A program made the translations under genes and the position numbers. A stretch of DNA of 52,760 nt from JAGOZV01 sp964346445 (GTDB lineage: Bacteria; Patescibacteriota; Saccharimonadia; Saccharimonadales; Saccharimonadaceae). Of this stretch, positions 9,119 to 17,637 are shown one piece after another. The DNA is taken from positions 1 through 52,760 of the forward strand of contig CAYFUI010000001.1 in assembly GCA_964346445.1 (NCBI GenBank), in the 5' to 3' direction. The notes beneath the pieces were generated by a model that worked only from the letters and a program-made list of their open reading frames with translations, searched no databases and was not told where the DNA came from. Positions within the stretch are counted from its first letter, which is position 1, and each line of letters opens with the position of its first letter.

Positions 9119-10402
9119 ATGGCAACAAAGCAAAAACTAACCGGTAGTGTAAGAAAAATATTACCGGCTAAAACCGTTAAAAGTTTAGAAGAAACCTATC
9201 GTAAAAGTCGTATACAATTAGTTTCGTTGAAGCATGGCAATCCCTCACGAAAGTTACGTGTCATAGGGGTTACAGGTACTAACGGTAAAACTACCACAGT
9301 TAACTATCTTAATAGCATATTGAAACATGCAGGTTTTAAAACTGCCATGTTTTCAACTGCGGTAATTGAAGTGGCTGGGCATTCGCAAATTAATGATTTA
9401 AACGCTACCGTAGCTACAACAGACCAGATGCAGCGGTTTTTTAAAAAAGCCAAAAAGGCTAAGGTGCACTTTGTTGTTTTAGAAATAACCAGCCATGCCC
9501 TTCATCAACATAAACTTTCCACCGTACCTATTGAAATGTCAGTAATGACTAATTTAACCCAAGACCATTTAGATTACCATAAAACCATGCAAAGCTATGC
9601 CGAAGCTAAAGCCAAAATGTTCAAAGACAATCCTAAATATATTGTATTAAATAGAGATGACGAGTGGTATAGCTATTTTGACAAATTCACTGCGGGTGAA
9701 CAAAAAATAACCTATGGTGTTAATCCACAGGCGGACGCACATATAGAAAGTATCAAGCCTTATAAAAATGGTAGTGTGGCTGCTTTGTCTATTGATCACC
9801 AGGTAAAGTTAAAATTATCTACCCATATGCCCGGTGACTATAATGTATATAATGCTACCGCAGCCGCTGCCGCTAGCTACTTACTTGGTTTAAGTACTAA
9901 AGATATTGTGGGCGGTATTAAAAAGCTACATTCTATTCCTGGCCGTTTTGAAACAGTAGATTTAAATAAGCCATACCAAGTAGTTGTAGACTACGCTCAC
10001 ACACCAGATGCTATGGAGAAGCTTTTAAAAACTGCCAAAAAAGTTAGCAAAGGGCGTGTCATTTTAGTGTTTGGCGCAACCGGCGATAGGGATAAGTCTA
10101 AGCGTCCTATAATGGGCGAGGTAGCCGCAAAATATGCCGATAGGATATTTATAACAGATGAAGAGAGTTACAATGAAGACCCTGCTAAGATAAGAGAGAT
10201 GATATTAGATGGTGTAGAAAGGGTTGGCTCAACTGGTAAGGCAACGGTTATTCCATCGCGTAAAGAGGCTATTGAACGAGCCTTAAAGGTAGCAAAGCGT
10301 GGAGATATAGTACTAGTCACAGGTATGGGGCACGAACAGTTCCGTATTATTAAAGGGAAGAGGATCCCCTGGAGTGACGTAGAGGTTATTAAGAATGCCT
10401 AG
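9119..10402 (+). CDS. MurE-like Mur ligase lacking the N-terminal UDP-binding domain
   Basis: ATP-dependent amide ligase of the Mur family, most like MurE, which adds the third residue of the peptidoglycan stem peptide. The P-loop GVTGTNGKTTT (Lys57) lies about 60 residues earlier than in ordinary MurE, so the uridine-binding domain 1 seems absent. The central domain has TTDQMQRFFKKA, EITSHALHQHKL and MTNLTQDHLDYHKTM. The C-terminal domain has PGRFETV, VDYAHTPDAMEKLL and FGATGDRDKSKRPIMGEVA. At the position of the amino-acid-selecting DNPR motif of diaminopimelate MurE it reads EESY (TDEESYNEDP). The 427-residue length is short for MurE (about 490). The start is ATG 9119; an upstream GTG at 9104 lies inside the promoter. 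It leads a six-gene operon and overlaps the next gene by 8 bp. Confidence 0.85.
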   Translation: MATKQKLTGSVRKILPAKTVKSLEETYRKSRIQLVSLKHGNPSRKLRVIGVTGTNGKTTTVNYLNSILKHAGFKTAMFSTAVIEVAGHSQINDLNATVATTDQMQRFFKKAKKAKVHFVVLEITSHALHQHKLSTVPIEMSVMTNLTQDHLDYHKTMQSYAEAKAKMFKDNPKYIVLNRDDEWYSYFDKFTAGEQKITYGVNPQADAHIESIKPYKNGSVAALSIDHQVKLKLSTHMPGDYNVYNATAAAAASYLLGLSTKDIVGGIKKLHSIPGRFETVDLNKPYQVVVDYAHTPDAMEKLLKTAKKVSKGRVILVFGATGDRDKSKRPIMGEVAAKYADRIFITDEESYNEDPAKIREMILDGVERVGSTGKATVIPSRKEAIERALKVAKRGDIVLVTGMGHEQFRIIKGKRIPWSDVEVIKNA

Positions 10403-11663
10403 TCTCACAAAGTTGAAGAGCCAGTTATATTTTGTAGTAGCAAAATATTTTGTTTTTTGGGCAAACATTAGCTATAAAAGGTGGCAGCCTAGGACGATGG
10501 CGTTAACGGGCTCTGTAGGGAAGACTACCTTATTGAACTTACTTGAAGTGCAATTGGCTAATAAAGCCCACTATTCGCACAATGCTAACAGTATTTATGG
10601 CATCTCTTTTGACATATTAGGCCTAACTGGCATAACTGGCTCTAAGGTAAAATGGCTATATTTATTTTTTATGGCGCCAGTAAAAGCTTTTACCTTTACC
10701 CATAAGCAGGAATTCTATATTGTAGAAATAGACGGTGAGCGTCCAAAAGAAACCGAGCTTCTTGCCCGCTGGTTACGGCCCGAAGTTACCCTGTGGGTTA
10801 GCTTTGGCAGGAGCCATGCAGTCCAATTCGACCAGCAGGTAAGAGACGGTAGTTTTAAGACAGTTGACGCAGCTATATTGAATGAGTTTTCTTGGCTACC
10901 TAAATTAACTCAAAAAGCAGTTATTTATAATGCGACCAATAAGGACATTGTTAGTGTAGTTCGCCCCCTTAAGCTAGAAAAATTTCCCATCACTAATAAA
11001 GCTATAACCGCGTATGAAGTGTGGCCCAATAAAACAGTGATGACGGTGAACGGCTTGAATTATAGTTTTAACCAACCGCTGCCAAAAGAAGTTTTTATAC
11101 AAGTAGCAATGGTAACTACCTTGGCAAATTATTTAAATATAAAACCTGTCACTAATTTTAAAGATTTCGTTCAACCACCAGGACGTAGCAATTTTTACGA
11201 TGGTATAAAACATACGAAAATTATCGACAGTAGTTATAATGCCCACTTAATTAGCATGGAGTCTATGATAGACCTATATAAGGAAATGCAGGTTTCTGGG
11301 GAGAGATGGATTATTATTGGAGATATCGTAGACCAAGGTGAAACCGAAGCAGAGCAGCATACACAATTAGGCAAGGCTTTAAAGCAGGCAAATTTTGATA
11401 AATATATATTTGTCGGCCGGCGCACCAGTCAGTATACCTACCCTCAGCTACCTTCACAAAAAGCAGTTTCGTTTTTGCACCCCCGCGATGCCTTAAAGTA
11501 TATTAAAGGTGAGATTGAGGGTGGTGAAACGCTTTTGTTCAAAGGAAGCCAATACCTTGAGGGAATTATAGCCGAGCTACTTGCAGATAAAACTAACGTT
11601 GCTAGTTTACCGCGACAGGATAAAGCGGCAAAGAAACGTCGGGCAAGGTGGGGGTTAAGTTAA
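10395..11663 (+). CDS. MurF-like Mur ligase, N-terminally short
   Basis: Mur-ligase superfamily member most like MurF, which normally adds D-Ala-D-Ala to the UDP-MurNAc peptide. The P-loop ALTGSVGKTTLLN has Lys43, against about position 113 in MurF, so the usual N-terminal substrate domain is missing; a short hydrophobic segment (LYFVVAKYFVFWANI) precedes it. The central domain carries NSIYGISFDILGL and IVEIDGERPKETELLA. The C-terminal domain carries PPGRSNFYDGIKHTKIIDSSYN and WIIIGDIVDQGETEAEQH, the MurF GxMxELG-like region. The gene is translationally coupled to the MurE-like gene (8-bp overlap, GAGG site) and to the hydrolase gene (TAATG junction). The substrate could be a stem peptide or another peptide acceptor. 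Confidence 0.8.
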   Translation: MPSLTKLKSQLYFVVAKYFVFWANISYKRWQPRTMALTGSVGKTTLLNLLEVQLANKAHYSHNANSIYGISFDILGLTGITGSKVKWLYLFFMAPVKAFTFTHKQEFYIVEIDGERPKETELLARWLRPEVTLWVSFGRSHAVQFDQQVRDGSFKTVDAAILNEFSWLPKLTQKAVIYNATNKDIVSVVRPLKLEKFPITNKAITAYEVWPNKTVMTVNGLNYSFNQPLPKEVFIQVAMVTTLANYLNIKPVTNFKDFVQPPGRSNFYDGIKHTKIIDSSYNAHLISMESMIDLYKEMQVSGERWIIIGDIVDQGETEAEQHTQLGKALKQANFDKYIFVGRRTSQYTYPQLPSQKAVSFLHPRDALKYIKGEIEGGETLLFKGSQYLEGIIAELLADKTNVASLPRQDKAAKKRRARWGLS

Positions 11664-12385
11664 TGAAAATTGCAGCTACTAAGAAAGGTGAGAAAGTTAA
11701 AAATATCTATGTAATACATGGATGGACCTACACTATTAAGCCGTGGACGCCAGTAGTCTCCATCCTTAAAAGCCGCGGTTATAACGTTATACAACTAAAA
11801 GTACCTGGTCTGACTACAAATAGTGACACCAGCTACACCATTACCGACTATGTTAATTGGCTAGATGGAGAGCTACAGCAGGTAAATAAAAACGATATAG
11901 TTATTGCCCATTCTAATGGTGGCCGTATAGTGTTAAATTATTTAAATAAATTTCCTGGCAAATTTAATAAGTTAATTCTTATCGGCAGTGCAGGCATCTA
12001 TGATGACCGTAGGCAGAATGCTTTAAAGAAACAGGTTATGCGGGCAGCTGCTAAGGTTCTAAGCCCAATAAAAAAAATACCATTGGCGCGAAAAGTGGTG
12101 TATAAAGTATTAGGCGTTAGTGATTATAATGAGGCGCCAAAGCATATGAAAAAAACCTTATCTAATATGATTGAAAGTGACAAGAAGTTTGTAATACCTG
12201 ATAGTTCTATAGAGACTGTTCTAATTTGGGGTTCAAAGGACAACGCTACTCCTTTATGGATGGGGGAAAAGTTACATAAAGCCCTTTCAGGATCGAAACT
12301 GATTGTAGAAGATACTTGGGGTCATGCGCCTTATATTACCCATCCGTATGAGCTGGCTAACTTGTTAACAAAAGAGGTAAATTAA
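11663..12385 (+). CDS. Alpha/beta hydrolase
   Basis: A 240-residue alpha/beta-hydrolase fold protein. An oxyanion-hole segment YVIHGWTYTIKPW is near the N-terminus, the nucleophile elbow AHSNGGRIV has Ser84, the acid is probably Asp in LIWGSKDNATP, and the catalytic His is probably in DTWGHAPYITHP. The family covers esterases, lipases and peptidases, so the substrate is open; its position between Mur ligases and an aminotransferase suggests an envelope precursor or amino-acid ester. ATG 11663 overlaps the previous TAA (TAATG) behind an AAGGTGGGG site; an earlier in-frame GTG at 11648 is less likely. The next gene is joined by another TAATG. Confidence 0.8.
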   Translation: MKIAATKKGEKVKNIYVIHGWTYTIKPWTPVVSILKSRGYNVIQLKVPGLTTNSDTSYTITDYVNWLDGELQQVNKNDIVIAHSNGGRIVLNYLNKFPGKFNKLILIGSAGIYDDRRQNALKKQVMRAAAKVLSPIKKIPLARKVVYKVLGVSDYNEAPKHMKKTLSNMIESDKKFVIPDSSIETVLIWGSKDNATPLWMGEKLHKALSGSKLIVEDTWGHAPYITHPYELANLLTKEVN

Positions 12386-13575
12386 TGATATTTCAATCCT
12401 TGGGCTCACAGTACAACTTTAAACAGGCTTTCAAGCACTTAATAACAACGGGTAATGCTAACGATAGCGAAAAGCTAAAAAGCTTTTTGAAGGAGTATTA
12501 TGGTGGGGTTGATGTAGAGCTATATAGTAAAGGCCGGACCGCCCTTGCAGAGGCCATAAGAATGGCTACTGGGGGGCAGGGGCGTGTGCTTATTACTAGC
12601 TTGACTTGTTATAGTGTGGAGCAAGCTGTCATAGCCGCGGGTTGCCGTCCGGTTTATGTTGACATTGGCTATAATCACCTTCAATTTAATACTTCTGCCT
12701 TAAAGAAAGCCTTTGAAGATTTTGATGATATAAAAGCTATTGTAGTGCAAAATACCTTAGGTGTTCCCGTAAATATAGCTGCAATTAAAAAAATAGCAGA
12801 CGAGAATGACGTGGTAATTATAGAAGACTTAGCTCACGCTGTTGGTTCAAAGTATAAAGACGGAACCGAGATGGGTAAAGTTGGTGATATTGTGATGCTT
12901 TCTTTTGGGCGCGAAAAGGCAGTAGATGTTACTAATGGCGGCGCGGTCATTCTAAGAAAAGAAATAAATAGACGTCTAAAAAGGCCAAATAAAATGCCAA
13001 GCAAAAAGAACCAAATAAGAGATAGGATATATCCGCTTTTTGCCCGTACGGCCCGGTTTTTATACCCAATAGGGTTGGGGCGGTTATTAATTGCATTTTT
13101 TTACAAAATGCGGTGGGCTATTAAAAGCGCAGAGGGAGATGTTGATGTGACACTTGATATGCCGTACTGGCAAACTAAATTGGCGCTTGAGAAGTTAAAA
13201 AATTTAGATGCAGTGGTGGCTGAACGCCAAAAGAATGCAAAGAAAATACTCGATAACGTAAAGCTCACGCCAATTAAAAATACGCTATCCCCTGAAGCTT
13301 CCTTAATTAGAGTGCCTTTTGTTGTAGAAAACCGTCATGAAGTACTGCGGGCTTTAAAGAAGGCAGGTATTTTTCTAGAAGATGTTTGGTATGATGCACC
13401 AGTATCACCGCGCCGCTATTTAAATGATTCATTCTTCGTTCGCTCAGAAGCGCCACAAGCGGTTAAAATATCTAACGAGGTTATAAATATCCCAACACAT
13501 ATGGGGCTTAGCTCACATGATATAGACAGTATGGCAATTATAATTAACCGGGTGGGCATAGATGCTAAGCGTTAG
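12385..13575 (+). CDS. DegT/DnrJ/EryC1/StrS-type PLP aminotransferase
   Basis: A 396-residue fold-type I PLP enzyme of the DegT/DnrJ/EryC1/StrS group, whose members usually transaminate keto-sugars but include amino-acid-related enzymes. ITSLTCYSVEQAVIAAGCRPVYVD is the entry region, VIIEDLAHAVGSKY holds the PLP-binding Asp, and SFGREKAVDVTNGGAVI contains the probable Schiff-base Lys. The C-terminal domain ends IPTHMGLSSHDIDSM, as in this family. Its place in the operon, after two Mur ligases and before two FemABX proteins, suggests it makes an amino sugar or amino acid used in the cell wall, which is inference. It overlaps its neighbours by one base at the start and 14 at the end. Confidence 0.85.
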   Translation: MIFQSLGSQYNFKQAFKHLITTGNANDSEKLKSFLKEYYGGVDVELYSKGRTALAEAIRMATGGQGRVLITSLTCYSVEQAVIAAGCRPVYVDIGYNHLQFNTSALKKAFEDFDDIKAIVVQNTLGVPVNIAAIKKIADENDVVIIEDLAHAVGSKYKDGTEMGKVGDIVMLSFGREKAVDVTNGGAVILRKEINRRLKRPNKMPSKKNQIRDRIYPLFARTARFLYPIGLGRLLIAFFYKMRWAIKSAEGDVDVTLDMPYWQTKLALEKLKNLDAVVAERQKNAKKILDNVKLTPIKNTLSPEASLIRVPFVVENRHEVLRALKKAGIFLEDVWYDAPVSPRRYLNDSFFVRSEAPQAVKISNEVINIPTHMGLSSHDIDSMAIIINRVGIDAKR

Positions 13576-14569
13576 TCTAATTAAAGCGGAGGAATGGCCA
13601 AACTTACAAGCTGCTTTTAAAGAAGCAAACTTTCTTCACAGTGTACATTGGCATAATTTACATAAAACTCTTGGCCTAGAAACTGAGGCGCTGGTTATTA
13701 AAAGGGATAAAAAAATTATTGGAATGGTGGTGCTAATTGTAAAAGACGCAAAACGGGGGCGCTATTTAGAGATCGCAGGAGGTCCATTGATAGATTGGAG
13801 CGATCCCGATATTGTAAAGTTTACAACAGAAACTATTATTGAGGTTGGTAAAAAATACAATGCCCACTTCATTAGGTTGAGGCCCCAGGAAGAGCATGGT
13901 AAGATGCCCATAGATTTAAAAGAGCATGGCTTTAAAAAAGCACCAATGCACCTGCATGCAGAGCATACTTCGATTGTAAGCTTGGAGCCAAGTGTAGATG
14001 ACCTGTTAAAAAGAATGAGGCGACAAACCAGATACGAGGTGCGTAAGGCAGAAAAGCTAGGGATTACTGTAGAAGCAAGGCCAGCTGAAGAAATTATAGA
14101 TAAGTTTATTAATTTGCAACAAGAAACAGCTAAGCGACAAGGTTTTGTAACTTCGTCACCTGAATTTTTAATTAAATTAGCCGAAACTTTTGGTCCCGAT
14201 GCCAATATTTATACAAGCCATCATCATGGTGAGGTATTAAATATGGCTTTAATTATTAAAAGTGGCCGTGAAGTAGATTATTTCGAGGCGGCCAGCACAA
14301 CTAAAGCTTATAAGTTACCAGGTGCTTATGCCTTGGTTTGGCAGGCTATTAAAGATGCTAAAGCGGCGGGCTATAAAAAGTTCAATTTATGGGGAATTTC
14401 TTATAATAATAATCCTAACAATCGTTATGCGGGAGTTACAACATTTAAACGCGGCTTTGGTGGAGATGATGTTACTTATGTACCGGCTCACGACTATGTT
14501 TTAAATAAACCACGATATATCTTTAACTGGTTAATAGAAACCGCTAGACGTAAGAAAAGAAAACTATAA
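13562..14569 (+). CDS. FemABX-family peptidyltransferase, paralogue 2
   Basis: A 335-residue FemABX-family protein predicted to transfer an amino acid from aminoacyl-tRNA to a peptidoglycan precursor. Diagnostic segments are ANFLHSVHWHNLHKTLG, LEIAGGPLIDW, the basic helix LLKRMRRQTRYEVRKAEKLG, TAKRQGFVTS, and the closing FNLWGISYNNNPNNRYAGV with FKRGFGGDD. It begins inside the end of the aminotransferase gene (14-bp overlap) with a GGTGGG site, so it is translationally coupled. It resembles the next gene closely and the copy at 3119 more distantly, indicating a local tandem duplication followed by divergence. Confidence 0.88.
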   Translation: MLSVSLIKAEEWPNLQAAFKEANFLHSVHWHNLHKTLGLETEALVIKRDKKIIGMVVLIVKDAKRGRYLEIAGGPLIDWSDPDIVKFTTETIIEVGKKYNAHFIRLRPQEEHGKMPIDLKEHGFKKAPMHLHAEHTSIVSLEPSVDDLLKRMRRQTRYEVRKAEKLGITVEARPAEEIIDKFINLQQETAKRQGFVTSSPEFLIKLAETFGPDANIYTSHHHGEVLNMALIIKSGREVDYFEAASTTKAYKLPGAYALVWQAIKDAKAAGYKKFNLWGISYNNNPNNRYAGVTTFKRGFGGDDVTYVPAHDYVLNKPRYIFNWLIETARRKKRKL

Positions 14570-14581
14570 TGGAGGCTAATA

Positions 14582-15601
14582 ATGTACGAAATTAAGAATG
14601 TAGTTGATAAGGATAAGTGGGAAGCGTTTACTGCCAACCAACCAGAGGCTAACTTTCTACAAAGTTGGCAATGGGGGGAATTCCATAAAAGCCGGGGTAA
14701 AAGTGTCATACGTAGGGGTGTATATAAAGATAAACAGCTGGTAGGCGTTTATGTCGGACAAGTAGAGGATGCGCGCCGCGGTAAAAGGCTAGAAATAGCT
14801 GGAGGACCCATCATTAACTGGGAAGATGGTCATTTAGTTGAAGCAGTGACTGCAGACATAAAAGAGCAGGCAGGAAAACATAATGCAGTATTCGCTAGGA
14901 TTAGGCCGCAATTGCCTCAAACTGAAGAAGCCTTAAGTAATTTTAAAAAGCATGGCTTTAAAAAAGCACCAATGTATTTGAGTGTTGAATTAGCAGGAGT
15001 GCTGGATTTAAGCCAGTCGGAAGAAGAAATACTAAAAGGCATGCGCCAACGTCTAAGGCGGGCTCTTAGAAAAGCCAAAAAGAATAATGTAACTATTGAA
15101 ACCTCAACCAATCCAGCCGATATTGAAACTTTTTATGATATACAATTACAAACCGCCAAACGGCAAGATTTCGTTGCCTTTAGCAAAGATTTTTTAAAAA
15201 AACAATTTGAAGCTTTTGCCCAAGAAGGGCAGGCCGTGTTGTATACAGCTAAGCATAATGGGGAAGTGTTAGCACAGAATTTCATGATTTTTTATGGAAA
15301 TGAAGCTTCTTATCATTATGGTGTTAGTACACAGCTAGGGACACGCTTATCTGGTGCACCACTACTACACATGCAGGCAATGAAGGATGCCCGGGAGAGA
15401 GGCATAAAAAGATATAATTTTTGGGGGATTGTTCCAGAAAACGATACGACGCACCGTTTTTATGGCGTTAGTGTGTTTAAGCGAGGCTTTGGTGTAGATG
15501 AATTGCAATATATGCCGGCGCACGATCTCGTATTAAAGCCAGCTAAGTATAAAGGTACCTGGATGGTTGAGAGTGCTAGACGTAAGATCCGTAAAGTTTA
15601 A
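14582..15601 (+). CDS. FemABX-family peptidyltransferase, paralogue 3
   Basis: A 339-residue tandem paralogue of the preceding gene, 12 bp downstream, with a clear GGAGG ribosome-binding site. Shared segments include ANFLQSWQWGEFHKSRGK, LEIAGGPIINWEDG, the basic helix MRQRLRRALRKAKKNN, TAKRQDFVAFS, the FNFWGIVPENDTTHRFYGVS type ending, and FKRGFGVDELQYMPAHD. Two adjacent FemABX genes could add successive bridge residues, as FemA and FemB do in Staphylococcus, but the residues cannot be named from sequence. Its TAA overlaps the stop of the convergent membrane-protein gene by four bases, ending the envelope operon without a visible terminator. Confidence 0.88.
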   Translation: MYEIKNVVDKDKWEAFTANQPEANFLQSWQWGEFHKSRGKSVIRRGVYKDKQLVGVYVGQVEDARRGKRLEIAGGPIINWEDGHLVEAVTADIKEQAGKHNAVFARIRPQLPQTEEALSNFKKHGFKKAPMYLSVELAGVLDLSQSEEEILKGMRQRLRRALRKAKKNNVTIETSTNPADIETFYDIQLQTAKRQDFVAFSKDFLKKQFEAFAQEGQAVLYTAKHNGEVLAQNFMIFYGNEASYHYGVSTQLGTRLSGAPLLHMQAMKDARERGIKRYNFWGIVPENDTTHRFYGVSVFKRGFGVDELQYMPAHDLVLKPAKYKGTWMVESARRKIRKV

Positions 15602-16659
15602 TTACTACTATATTTTATATATTTATTATTAATGACTGATGCAATAATGGCGGTCACTAGCATACCTACCGCAGCAATTAATAGGCTAACGCCGACTCCG
15701 CCTGGAAACAGCCTAAATGCAGCCGATACTATGGTTAATATTAAGAAGAAGGATGCGTTACCTAACATTAATTTACTTTGTTTAATGATACTTAAATAAA
15801 ACAGGCCAATAACACCTAACATTGTCACGGCTAACCATAGGAAATCCAAAGTACCGCTGTAACTAGCCAAGTACAGACTAAAGAAAATAACAAATGTTCC
15901 TAGCGAATTAAACGCGCTTTTTTCACCCTCTGGTATAATATTGAAGCGTGCAAAAAGGTGTGTCATGTAAATTAGCAATGCGCCACTACCGCCCCATATA
16001 AAGTATTGCCATATTTGGTTATGAAGTGGCACAGTGGAATGGAAGGTCAGGCGTGAAAGAATGATGGGGACAGATGCACTAAGTAGAAGCGTACCAAACA
16101 GATATAATAATTTACTGTTTACATATTTTCCTAGTTTTATCTCTACTACCCCTATTATGGCAAAGAAAGCAGCTAATAAGTAGGAGGTGACAAGGATAGT
16201 ATAGTTTTCGGCTAACTCTAACGACGCTATAAAGCTACCAGAAATTAAAAGAAGGATAGCACTCATAATTAAAGCATTGCCTAGCCCAGCCGAGGTAGTA
16301 CTAGAACCAAATTTTTTGTAATAAATGCCACCAGCAAGTAAGACAGAGCCAAATCCAAGTGTAGCAATCGTCTTAAGCAAGGGCATTATGCTTGAGAACT
16401 GAACAACCGAGACCATAATTGCAATGTAAAAAATTATCCCAGCTACATAAAACATAATGTCTGATGCATTAGCTTTTCCGCCTTCAACTACCACTGGCTC
16501 CTTGGTTGTTTGTGTTAGTGGTTTATTTTCTGTGGTGACCACTTCGTTCACTTTTAGGTTATTGCGGTTTGAGATAATTTCAATCAGGTCGTCCTCAGTA
16601 ATTAATTTTTTATCTAAAGTTTTATTAATTATACTAATAATTTCATCTCTTTTTGACAT
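15598..16659 (-). CDS. Polytopic membrane protein, function unknown
   Basis: About 353 residues. The first 70 are cytoplasmic and charged (SKRDEIISIINKTLDKKLITEDDL, then a linker), followed by roughly ten hydrophobic helices from about residue 73 to the end (for example IMFYVAGIIFYIAIMVSVVQF and ALIMSAILLLISGSFIASL). The N-terminal part resembles a short helical domain in front of DUF2157-like membrane regions, but I would not assign a family. An in-frame ATG at 16674 would overlap the upstream gene; ATG 16659, two bases after its stop, gives a cleaner start. It is cotranscribed with the anchored protein at 16662-17192. Confidence 0.7.
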   Translation of the reverse strand: MSKRDEIISIINKTLDKKLITEDDLIEIISNRNNLKVNEVVTTENKPLTQTTKEPVVVEGGKANASDIMFYVAGIIFYIAIMVSVVQFSSIMPLLKTIATLGFGSVLLAGGIYYKKFGSSTTSAGLGNALIMSAILLLISGSFIASLELAENYTILVTSYLLAAFFAIIGVVEIKLGKYVNSKLLYLFGTLLLSASVPIILSRLTFHSTVPLHNQIWQYFIWGGSGALLIYMTHLFARFNIIPEGEKSAFNSLGTFVIFFSLYLASYSGTLDFLWLAVTMLGVIGLFYLSIIKQSKLMLGNASFFLILTIVSAAFRLFPGGVGVSLLIAAVGMLVTAIIASVINNKYIKYSSN

Positions 16660-16661
16660 AG

Positions 16662-17192
16662 CTATTTTACCCATCCAATAAATTGTATGTCATAACTATC
16701 AATTTCTAACCTTTTATAAGCAAAGTCTTTTTTCAATATCCACCCCCGTTCACCGTTACTATAAAATAAGAAGCCCCCACTGGAGTCTGCTTCGACAAAA
16801 CTGTAACCTTGTGGAGATTTTGATGAAGGGTCTATTTTGTAGGTTTTTGCTTCCTCCAAGCTAATTGGTTTGTAAGAGTCTAATGAGACATCGTATAGGT
16901 AAAGAGTGTTAGCATTAGAGGCTCTCTCTGATTGCCAGTTATAAAGGTCAGGCGTTTCTTTGTTGTTAAGTTTAGAACTAATGATTCCTGCGTTGTTCAC
17001 CTCAAATGCTTGTTCGCAGTTGTATCCCTTACAGTAGATGAAGTTGGTAGAAGGTTTTGCAATTAGCTGGGGAATGACTGAAAGCCCGATAACGAGCAGG
17101 ATGATAATTATGGGAATGGTAAATAAAAGAATCACCTCTTTTAATTTATTATTTTTTGTTTTATTACTATGTTTATTTTTATTGTTATTCAT
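16662..17192 (-). CDS. Membrane-anchored hypothetical protein
   Basis: A 176-residue product with a very Asn/Lys-rich cytoplasmic N-terminus (MNNNKNKHSNKTKNNKLK), one strong transmembrane helix (about 19-44) and an extracytoplasmic domain of about 130 residues with two Cys (IYCKGYNCEQ) that could form a disulfide. I recognise no family. It lies directly before, and is probably cotranscribed with, the polytopic membrane protein. The region upstream of its start (17193-17264) is shared with the divergent groES promoter region. Confidence 0.65.
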   Translation of the reverse strand: MNNNKNKHSNKTKNNKLKEVILLFTIPIIIILLVIGLSVIPQLIAKPSTNFIYCKGYNCEQAFEVNNAGIISSKLNNKETPDLYNWQSERASNANTLYLYDVSLDSYKPISLEEAKTYKIDPSSKSPQGYSFVEADSSGGFLFYSNGERGWILKKDFAYKRLEIDSYDIQFIGWVK

Positions 17193-17264
17193 ATCACCAT
17201 ATTACTACATGGTTTTATGTTTGTATAGAACACAAGATATGACAGTGGGGCAATGATAGGTGAA

Positions 17265-17291
17265 TTAGCACTCAAGCTTGACGACTGCTAA
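17265..17291 (+). promoter_or_regulatory. CIRCE operator (HrcA site)
   Basis: TTAGCACTC (17265-17273), nine-base spacer, GACTGCTAA (17283-17291). This is the CIRCE inverted repeat with one mismatch in the right arm. HrcA bound here represses groESL outside heat stress; hrcA itself is not in the window. Confidence 0.93.
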
Positions 17292-17306
17292 AATGCTAGC
17301 TATAAT
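17278..17306 (+). promoter_or_regulatory. groESL promoter
   Basis: TTGACG (17278-17283), 17-bp spacer, TATAAT (17301-17306). The -35 lies inside the CIRCE element, so HrcA binding would block RNA polymerase directly. Confidence 0.9.
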
Positions 17307-17340
17307 AATTGTATAAACAAGTTAAATAAAAGGAGGAGAA

Positions 17341-17607
17341 ATGAGTTCACCAATTACGCCTTTGGGCGACAGGGTAGTAGCCACCAAAGAAGAGGCTAAA
17401 ACTAAAACAGCTAGTGGTATTCTTCTGCCAGAAAGTTCAAAAGAAGAGCCAATAATGGCCACTGTGGTTGCAGTAGGTAAAGATGTTAAAGAGATTAAAA
17501 GCGGCGACAAGATAGTTTACACAGATTACCGCGCAACTAATTTAAAGATTAACGAAAAAGATTATTTAGTTGTCAAAGTAGAAGATATTCTAGGAATTAT
17601 TAAATAA
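17341..17607 (+). CDS. groES: Co-chaperonin GroES
   Basis: The 88-residue heptameric lid of the GroEL chaperonin. It begins with the usual PLGDRVVATKEEAKTKTASGILLPES, in which the mobile loop (roughly 17-32) ends in GILLP, and continues with VVAVGKDVKEIKSGDKIVYTDYRATNLKINEKDYLVVKVEDILGII. The length is slightly short of the usual 94-97. AAAAGGAGG precedes the ATG. It is transcribed from the CIRCE-controlled promoter and followed after 30 bp by groEL. Confidence 0.97.
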   Translation: MSSPITPLGDRVVATKEEAKTKTASGILLPESSKEEPIMATVVAVGKDVKEIKSGDKIVYTDYRATNLKINEKDYLVVKVEDILGIIK

Positions 17608-17637
17608 TTGTTTATTAAGTAAAGGAGAAAATATTAA

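Noticed and set aside
13762..14205. 147-codon antisense frame within a FemABX gene
   Set aside because: It is a shadow frame with no recognisable protein features.
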